A stretch of DNA of 64,000 bases from a virus. The stretch's first letter is position 1; every line of letters begins with the position of its first letter. Below are positions 59,260-64,000 of the stretch, in pieces. A model generated the notes under the pieces. It did no database searches. It saw only the letters and a list, made by a program, of their open reading frames with translations, and had not been told where the DNA came from. Location of the stretch: IMG/VR virus record IMGVR_UViG_3300030004_000001, positions 62,001-126,000 of that record. One strand, written 5' to 3'. A program made the translations under genes and the position numbers.

Positions 59260-60892
59260 TATTATCTCCTGGCACCAACGTTTCCGGTTGCAACAATTCA
59301 TCAGGAAATGCAGTTAGAATACTATTAGCATTATTAAGCCAGTAAGTATTCTTATCTGCACCAATAGATTTAAACAAAGAAATCAATCTAACAGCATCTA
59401 TAATGCTAATCATAGATACTTTCATATCAGCATCATTGTCCCAATTAAATAAAGATCTACGATAATCCCTAGATACATGATATATAGAGAATATGGTATC
59501 TAATGATTTAAAAATATTAGCATTAAACCAATTCATTTCTAGAAGATTTCTAATTGCTGGAATATGTATTCCAAATGTTGCTAAAAATTCATAAAGATTA
59601 ACAAAAGTTTCAGTTTCGTAAATATCTTCATCAGAACCATAAATTGGAACATGATATAATGTGAGATTATCTACTGTATTTTTACTATTAGCTTTATGAG
59701 AAACTGAAATTTTAGAAATACGAGGAGAATAACCCATATTAACACGTAACCATTGTCCCATAAGTTTAGATAATTTAATAGATTGAGCTATTGAAATATT
59801 ATTTTTTACATATTGAATAACTTGTTTAGTATTTATAAAATCATCATAATCAATTTGTGAAGTTACAAAATTATATTTTCCATTAATACTAAAGTTTGGT
59901 ATTCCTGGAATTAAATAAGATAAATCTTTTTTACGATCAACCGTAAATACATCATCGTAATAAATAATTTTAAAGTTAGATGTATCCTGTAAATCAAAAT
60001 GAATACAAAACTCATTTTGCTTAAAGTTTTTAGGTCCAAGTAAAGTACTAGTAGACTGTTTTCTCTTTGGACCCATCATATGTTTAGTAAAATTAAAATA
60101 TTCGTACAAATATCGTAATGCTTGATTCTTTTTTATGTATTTGTGTAAAATAATTTGTCTAATATATTTATTTCCACAATCCTCTTTCAAGAAATCTAGA
60201 GTTTTATCATAATAGAAATTCAGGTGGTAGTTGAGTGGGGTGAGAATGAATTGCTTTTTAGCTTTTTTAGCAATCATGTATAAACTGTTCTTTTCTGGGT
60301 ATGCTAAATCAGTATCTATTACTTTAAGTAAACTATTTAAATCAAAAATATCACTACCATTATCAGTTACACCATGAATAATGTTAATGTTATTATATAA
60401 ATCAGCTTCCATAAGACAAGTTAATGTAGGCATTTTATCTTTAAGTGCTGATTGATATTGAATAAAATAAAGATCATCTATTTGATATTTAAATAAACTA
60501 AACTCTGGTTCAGTAAAAACTTTAGTCTCAAAATAAGCATCATCTCTATATGGAATTAAATCTGCTACTATCTCATAATTACCTGAATAGTCGTAAGGAC
60601 CAATATCTGAAGCAGTAAAGTCTTTTCCATTACGATCGATTAATTGTGATTCTCTCCATAAAGGTTTTTCACGACTGCACAAATATGGAGAGAAATGTTC
60701 CTTCTTAAATGAAAATAATGGACCTGAATCTGATTCAATTAAAAGTTTATCAAATCCTTTTGTGCTAATAAACTTCTTAAAGATTGTACCATCAGTTGAT
60801 TGACCTAATGCGAAAAAACGTTGATTCCAAAATTGTAGATTGTAAAGAAAAATTGTATATTCTTGATTATTTAAAATGATGTTTATATTCAT
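59252..60892 (-). CDS. Large unknown protein
   Basis: 546 aa, the largest unrecognised protein in the window. Alpha/beta, Asn/Tyr-rich, with no P-loop, signal, or membrane segment. It is adjacent to the macro-like gene (no gap) and to nucleotide-metabolism genes, with no ribosome-binding site separating it strongly. A folding prediction is the natural next check. Confidence 0.75.
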   Translation of the reverse strand: MNINIILNNQEYTIFLYNLQFWNQRFFALGQSTDGTIFKKFISTKGFDKLLIESDSGPLFSFKKEHFSPYLCSREKPLWRESQLIDRNGKDFTASDIGPYDYSGNYEIVADLIPYRDDAYFETKVFTEPEFSLFKYQIDDLYFIQYQSALKDKMPTLTCLMEADLYNNINIIHGVTDNGSDIFDLNSLLKVIDTDLAYPEKNSLYMIAKKAKKQFILTPLNYHLNFYYDKTLDFLKEDCGNKYIRQIILHKYIKKNQALRYLYEYFNFTKHMMGPKRKQSTSTLLGPKNFKQNEFCIHFDLQDTSNFKIIYYDDVFTVDRKKDLSYLIPGIPNFSINGKYNFVTSQIDYDDFINTKQVIQYVKNNISIAQSIKLSKLMGQWLRVNMGYSPRISKISVSHKANSKNTVDNLTLYHVPIYGSDEDIYETETFVNLYEFLATFGIHIPAIRNLLEMNWFNANIFKSLDTIFSIYHVSRDYRRSLFNWDNDADMKVSMISIIDAVRLISLFKSIGADKNTYWLNNANSILTAFPDELLQPETLVPGDNNG

Positions 60893-61276
60893 CTATTCAA
60901 ACCTTATTGGAAGAATGATATTTTTAACATTCTTAGCTTCTTTAAATAAAGGTGCTATATCTTCAACTTTATATCCAGCTAATCCACAACCAATTTCAGT
61001 TACATAAAAAATAAGATCTTGATGATTAAATGCATAAGTTATAAATTTATCTATATATTCCTGAATTTTATATATAGGTAATTTATTTTTAATCCATTGA
61101 TCTACTGTTGGAATACCATAAGACTGTCCCTGTAATCCGGCAGGCTGCCCGTAGACGGCTCCAAATTTACGTAGCGCGGTCAGGGCCGCACCCTTACCAT
61201 GCCTACCAGCCTCATTAGATCCGAATACAAAAATTTCGTTTGGTTTAAGTGATTGGATATTGTCTGGTGTGTTCAT
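60893..61276 (-). CDS. Macro-like (ADP-ribose-binding-fold) phage protein
   Basis: 127 aa, AGGATTAATAA ribosome-binding site. 'IFVFGSNEAGRHGKGAAL' (15-32) and 'TEIGCGLAGYKVEDIAPLF' (about 94-112) match a group of small phage/bacterial proteins related to macro domains. Macro domains bind or remove ADP-ribose, which could counter host NAD-based defence, but that is speculative. Confidence 0.7.
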   Translation of the reverse strand: MNTPDNIQSLKPNEIFVFGSNEAGRHGKGAALTALRKFGAVYGQPAGLQGQSYGIPTVDQWIKNKLPIYKIQEYIDKFITYAFNHQDLIFYVTEIGCGLAGYKVEDIAPLFKEAKNVKNIILPIRFE

Positions 61277-61467
61277 TTTTTATTAATCCTAGCAGTTCTA
61301 CGTGGTGATTGAATAAGTAGTTTTTGATTATCGTTAAGTAATTTAAGTATTTTATCTAAAACTTCTTCTTCTGCACCTGTAAAATCAATAGTACAAACTC
61401 CATGAAGAAACATTTCTGTATTAATTGCATTAATATCTGTATATTTAATAACTCGATAGTCATTCAT
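61273..61467 (-). CDS. Unknown small protein
   Basis: 64 aa with GGAATAG upstream, four-base overlap with the macro-like gene. Not recognised. Confidence 0.55.
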   Translation of the reverse strand: MNDYRVIKYTDINAINTEMFLHGVCTIDFTGAEEEVLDKILKLLNDNQKLLIQSPRRTARINKK

Positions 61468-61650
61468 TTTCTATTCCAGCACATTCCATACAAACCGCAG
61501 GACCATCCCCTAATGGTGACACGCAATATAATGTGTAATCAACTTTCTTTCCACATTCCATACAAGTAAATTCATCTATATATCTATCAATTAATTTATC
61601 TATTTTCTTTCTGATAATTCTATTGGATCTGGAATTTCAATATTATTCAT
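61460..61650 (-). pseudogene. Zinc-ribbon gene broken by a frameshift
   Basis: The first frame, starting MNNIEIPDPIELSERK at 61650, ends in TAG at 61600. One base back, the frame continues KIDKLIDRYIDEFTCMECGKK to a second CMEC pair and ends at 61460. The shift lies in an A-rich run (AGAAAATAG). Could be a true indel, a sequencing error or a programmed -1 shift. Confidence 0.5.
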
Positions 61651-61804
61651 TTGCTTCACTATCATGTATCCATAAATCTATCATTTGTTTAATTAGATCT
61701 GATGGAGTTGTACCTTTATTTTCATAACGTAATATATCCATAAATTTTATTGCATGTTCGGCATCTAATGTAATTTCAAGTTTTTGATTAATTAGTTTTT
61801 TCAT
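61643..61804 (-). CDS. Small ribbon-helix-helix-like protein
   Basis: 53 aa, starting MKKLINQKLEIT. The beta-strand then two helices ('DAEHAIKFMDILRY', 'TPSDLIKQMIDLW') resemble short CopG/Arc-like proteins. Overlaps the next gene by eight bases. Confidence 0.5.
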   Translation of the reverse strand: MKKLINQKLEITLDAEHAIKFMDILRYENKGTTPSDLIKQMIDLWIHDSEANE

Positions 61805-61952
61805 TATTGATCCTTAATTTATATTTAGCTGCACATGACTTAGAACAGAATAAACCCCATCCTCTATCAACATCTGCCTTTCGCGCTTCAAATTCAATTT
61901 TACAAAATTTACATTTTTGAATTACTTTTTGACCTCTCGTCGGTTTATTCAT
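61788..61952 (-). CDS. Small zinc-finger protein
   Basis: 54 aa from the ATG at 61952. 'KCKFCKIEFEARKADVDRG' then 'FCSKSCAAKY' is a zinc-ribbon of the kind found fused to HNH-like proteins. Unknown function. Confidence 0.62.
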   Translation of the reverse strand: MNKPTRGQKVIQKCKFCKIEFEARKADVDRGWGLFCSKSCAAKYKLRINNEKTN

Positions 61953-61953
61953 C

Positions 61954-62571
61954 TTACTCTTTGTTTTCCTCGAACCATTCACTAACTCTGTCTATAATTA
62001 CTTGAGGAATTTTATTATCAATAAATTGTTGTTGCCAATTCTCATTTGGAATAGTTCCATTACCAACAATTAATGGAATTGGATCACAATAAATATTAAT
62101 AGATCCATCCTCTAAACAATAAGGCCAAATTTCAATTGGACTATCAGAACAACATCCACAATTATGCCTAATTTCTACTTCATTAATTTTTTCATTAACT
62201 TCTTTTGTATATATTCTTTTAGTATTCCAACGATTTATATAAACTTTGACATTATCATATTTTTTAAATATTTCAGGATATAATTTAGCTACTTCTAATT
62301 GTGATTTTAAATCTCTAATAATCTTATCATTATTATGATATGAAATAAGTAAATCTTGATATTCTTTTTTAGAAGTTTTGAGTTGATCATTTAATTTAAT
62401 AATTGTATTATTTTCAACTCTAATCGTCTCGCATAAATTATGAATAACAACTTCTGTATCAGTTCCAGTAAATGGTTTTTTATTTTTACAATCTTCACAA
62501 TATAAAGGATAAATATTAGTTCTTGTAGCTGATTCTATTTTTGCATTACATACACAGCAATATTTAATCAT
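61954..62571 (-). CDS. Protein with N-terminal zinc ribbon and coiled coil
   Basis: 205 aa. CCVCNA and CEDCKN near the N-terminus make a zinc site. A coiled coil covers about 45-95. A CGCC motif near 138 and an alpha/beta C-terminus follow. Not recognised. Confidence 0.65.
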   Translation of the reverse strand: MIKYCCVCNAKIESATRTNIYPLYCEDCKNKKPFTGTDTEVVIHNLCETIRVENNTIIKLNDQLKTSKKEYQDLLISYHNNDKIIRDLKSQLEVAKLYPEIFKKYDNVKVYINRWNTKRIYTKEVNEKINEVEIRHNCGCCSDSPIEIWPYCLEDGSINIYCDPIPLIVGNGTIPNENWQQQFIDNKIPQVIIDRVSEWFEENKE

Positions 62572-62783
62572 TAATACCTCTTATCATTATAGAAGGAATT
62601 GATATTCGTTCGTATATATTCTAATAATTGATCTTGTAATTGTAGATTTCTTTCTGCTAAATTAATAACTATTTGTTCAAGAATTTCATAATCATTCATA
62701 TATTTTTCATTACAATAATTATACGTATTATAAACTGTTTCATTATCATTAATTAACTGTTTAATGATTAGGTTGTTAATCAT
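62571..62783 (-). CDS. Unknown small protein
   Basis: 70 aa, helical. Overlaps the next gene by four bases. Not recognised. Confidence 0.55.
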   Translation of the reverse strand: MINNLIIKQLINDNETVYNTYNYCNEKYMNDYEILEQIVINLAERNLQLQDQLLEYIRTNINSFYNDKRY

Positions 62784-62893
62784 TTTTTATTTTCTTTAAA
62801 ATATTCACATAAAGTTATAATTGCCCAACAAATAATAACAATTAAAGCAATACTACCAATTAAAAGATGAGTTATTATTAAATTATTAATCAT
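62780..62893 (-). CDS. Small membrane protein
   Basis: 37 aa, starting MINNLIITHLLIG; a single transmembrane helix of about 22 residues with a charged tail ending KENKK. Short overlaps with both neighbours support translation. Confidence 0.58.
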   Translation of the reverse strand: MINNLIITHLLIGSIALIVIICWAIITLCEYFKENKK

Positions 62894-63053
62894 ATCTAGT
62901 TATACCCATAAGAGCATCTTCTTCTTTAAGAGAATTTTTATGAGAATATTTTTCTTTACAATTACTACAAATGAAACAATAAATTGGTGGATACATATCT
63001 AAAGTATAGCTTTCTGAATTAATTGTTTGGCATTTAGGACATTCTTTCTGCAT
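62886..63053 (-). CDS. Small zinc-ribbon protein
   Basis: 55 aa, GAGGAAAAATA ribbon start. CPKC and CSNC pairs with a loop of beta strands. Unknown function. Confidence 0.65.
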   Translation of the reverse strand: MQKECPKCQTINSESYTLDMYPPIYCFICSNCKEKYSHKNSLKEEDALMGITRYD

Positions 63054-63054
63054 T

Positions 63055-63297
63055 TTATTTTTCCTCGGTAGTTCCACGTTTAAAATAACAAGTCATTCCT
63101 TCTAATTCATCTTGATCTATAGTTCTACCAGCAGCTATACATTCTGGATGAAAGTAATTACAATAGAATTTTCCATCAAATACTCCCTGACATTTAGTTG
63201 CTGGTGTAAAAATTAAAATTGTTTCATTACACCAATCGCAAGTATGAGATTTTCTACAACTCTTAATATGTTTTGAGTCAAATATTATATCAGTCAT
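63055..63297 (-). CDS. Small cysteine-rich protein
   Basis: 80 aa from the ATG at 63297; an ATG at 63306 is the alternative. 'CRKSHTCDWCNETI' and 'FYCNYFHPEC' hold four or more zinc ligands. Unknown function. Confidence 0.57.
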   Translation of the reverse strand: MTDIIFDSKHIKSCRKSHTCDWCNETILIFTPATKCQGVFDGKFYCNYFHPECIAAGRTIDQDELEGMTCYFKRGTTEEK

Positions 63298-63583
63298 TAT
63301 ATACATTCAGATTTGGTAATTCGTCATATGGTATTATAGGATTAAGAGCTTTATAATGTTCCTGACAAGTCCACATATCAGGTTCTAATTTATGCCAACA
63401 TGAATGACAAAGTGTGACATTTTTCCAATTTTTCTCTTCAAATCCAACTCCACCTGGCTGACAATCTATATTAAGTAATGGTTCAATAGGTCTTTTTGTA
63501 ATACCTTCTTCTTCAGCCCATGGATATTTTTCTAAAATATTCATATCTTTTTCAATACCACATACATTACACTTAGCTATCAT
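63290..63583 (-). CDS. Cysteine/histidine-rich protein
   Basis: 97 aa. CNVC and CHSCWHKL pairs suggest a zinc site. Trp-rich. Possibly an HNH-like remnant. Not recognised. Confidence 0.55.
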   Translation of the reverse strand: MIAKCNVCGIEKDMNILEKYPWAEEEGITKRPIEPLLNIDCQPGGVGFEEKNWKNVTLCHSCWHKLEPDMWTCQEHYKALNPIIPYDELPNLNVYND

Positions 63584-63592
63584 AATATTTCC

Positions 63593-63793
63593 TTATAATT
63601 CCACAACTAACAATTCTTTAATCTTACGTTTTGCTAATTCCTGTAATTCGGTATACATATATCTATCCTTTAAATTTTCAATAATTTCTTCTTTAGTAAC
63701 AGTGCTTTCTCTTTTAGAATAAAATTCATATTCCCTATCAATCTCTGTTAATGTATTTGGATTAAGACTACTAATATTTATTGAGAAATTCAT
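63593..63793 (-). CDS. Unknown small protein
   Basis: 66 aa, charged and helical. Adjacent to the next gene without a gap. Not recognised. Confidence 0.55.
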   Translation of the reverse strand: MNFSINISSLNPNTLTEIDREYEFYSKRESTVTKEEIIENLKDRYMYTELQELAKRKIKELLVVEL

Positions 63794-64000
63794 TTATAGA
63801 TCTCCAAATTCATTATATTTGACCGAATCTTCCGGCTCACAATTAGGACAATGATAATATTGAGTATCTAAATAGTGACAATCACATTTTTCACAAATAA
63901 TAATTTTATTATGAAGATGAAAATCATTTTGACTTAATTGATATGCAGACTCACAATCTGGACAATCTTTTCCAGTTCCACCAGAACATTGATTTAATCC
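63794..64000 (-). CDS. Zinc-ribbon protein, C-terminal part (start outside the window)
   Basis: About 68 residues visible, open to the window edge. Pairs CPDC, CEKCDC and CPNC with His residues form one or two zinc ribbons. Start outside the window. Confidence 0.6.
   Translation of the reverse strand, partial: GLNQCSGGTGKDCPDCESAYQLSQNDFHLHNKIIICEKCDCHYLDTQYYHCPNCEPEDSVKYNEFGDL

Noticed and set aside
1-64000. Recoded stop codon
   Set aside because: TAA, TAG and TGA all end well-bounded genes; the isolated in-frame stops at 58528 and 40506 are local.

Overview
The window is part of the genome of a large, AT-rich tailed bacteriophage (about 30% G+C by eye). It has a large terminase, portal, capsid protease, HK97-type major capsid protein, contractile-tail sheath and tube, tail fibres, a DnaE-type replicative polymerase, SSB, primase and helicase, and nucleotide-metabolism enzymes (dUTPase, dCMP deaminase, dNMP kinase, a broken MazG). 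TAA, TAG and TGA all end genes, so the code looks standard. Strong Shine-Dalgarno sequences and sigma70-like promoters suggest a bacterial host that I cannot name. I saw no integrase, rRNA, tRNA or CRISPR array.

Layout. 1-4419 (minus): primase-like protein (cut by the window edge), SNF2-type helicase, a PD-(D/E)XK nuclease, an unknown probably abundant protein and an HNH homing endonuclease. 4461-15051 (plus): TerL, then proteins rich in a K-x-A motif, the capsid protease, scaffold-like acidic proteins, a decoration-like protein, the major capsid protein and a neck-like protein. 15093-33518 (minus): a small membrane protein, then tail tube, a sheath split over two genes, neck proteins, portal, tail/fibre proteins and a second SNF2-type helicase inside the tail operon. 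33608-45933 (minus): DnaE-type polymerase, a run of small unknown genes, a structured RNA with its own promoter and terminator (40709-40940), a ParB-like protein, SSB and a ribbon-helix-helix regulator. 46150-50528 (plus): membrane proteins (possible lysis or membrane cluster) and several proteins starting MSLIKLA. 50560-64000 (minus): a hexanucleotide-repeat gene, a dNMP kinase-LAGLIDADG fusion, dUTPase, a TnpB element beside a broken MazG gene, dCMP deaminase, a macro-like protein and many small zinc-ribbon proteins.

Regulation. Eight near-identical minus-strand promoters share a TGCAAA-like -35 box, an exactly 17-bp spacer ending in TGT, and TATAAT. Most are followed at about +1 by an inverted repeat whose sequence differs from site to site, so transcripts would begin with a stem-loop. 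The plus-strand transcription units have a different, extended -10 signature (TGnTATNAT). Other minus units use TACAAT promoters.

Most notable points: the shared MSLIKLA/K-x-A peptides in capsid-region proteins and in the major capsid protein N-terminus, a candidate maturation or packaging code; the promoter-plus-5'-stem-loop family; the approximately 230-nt structured RNA; the kinase-homing endonuclease fusion; the split sheath; and the TnpB element.
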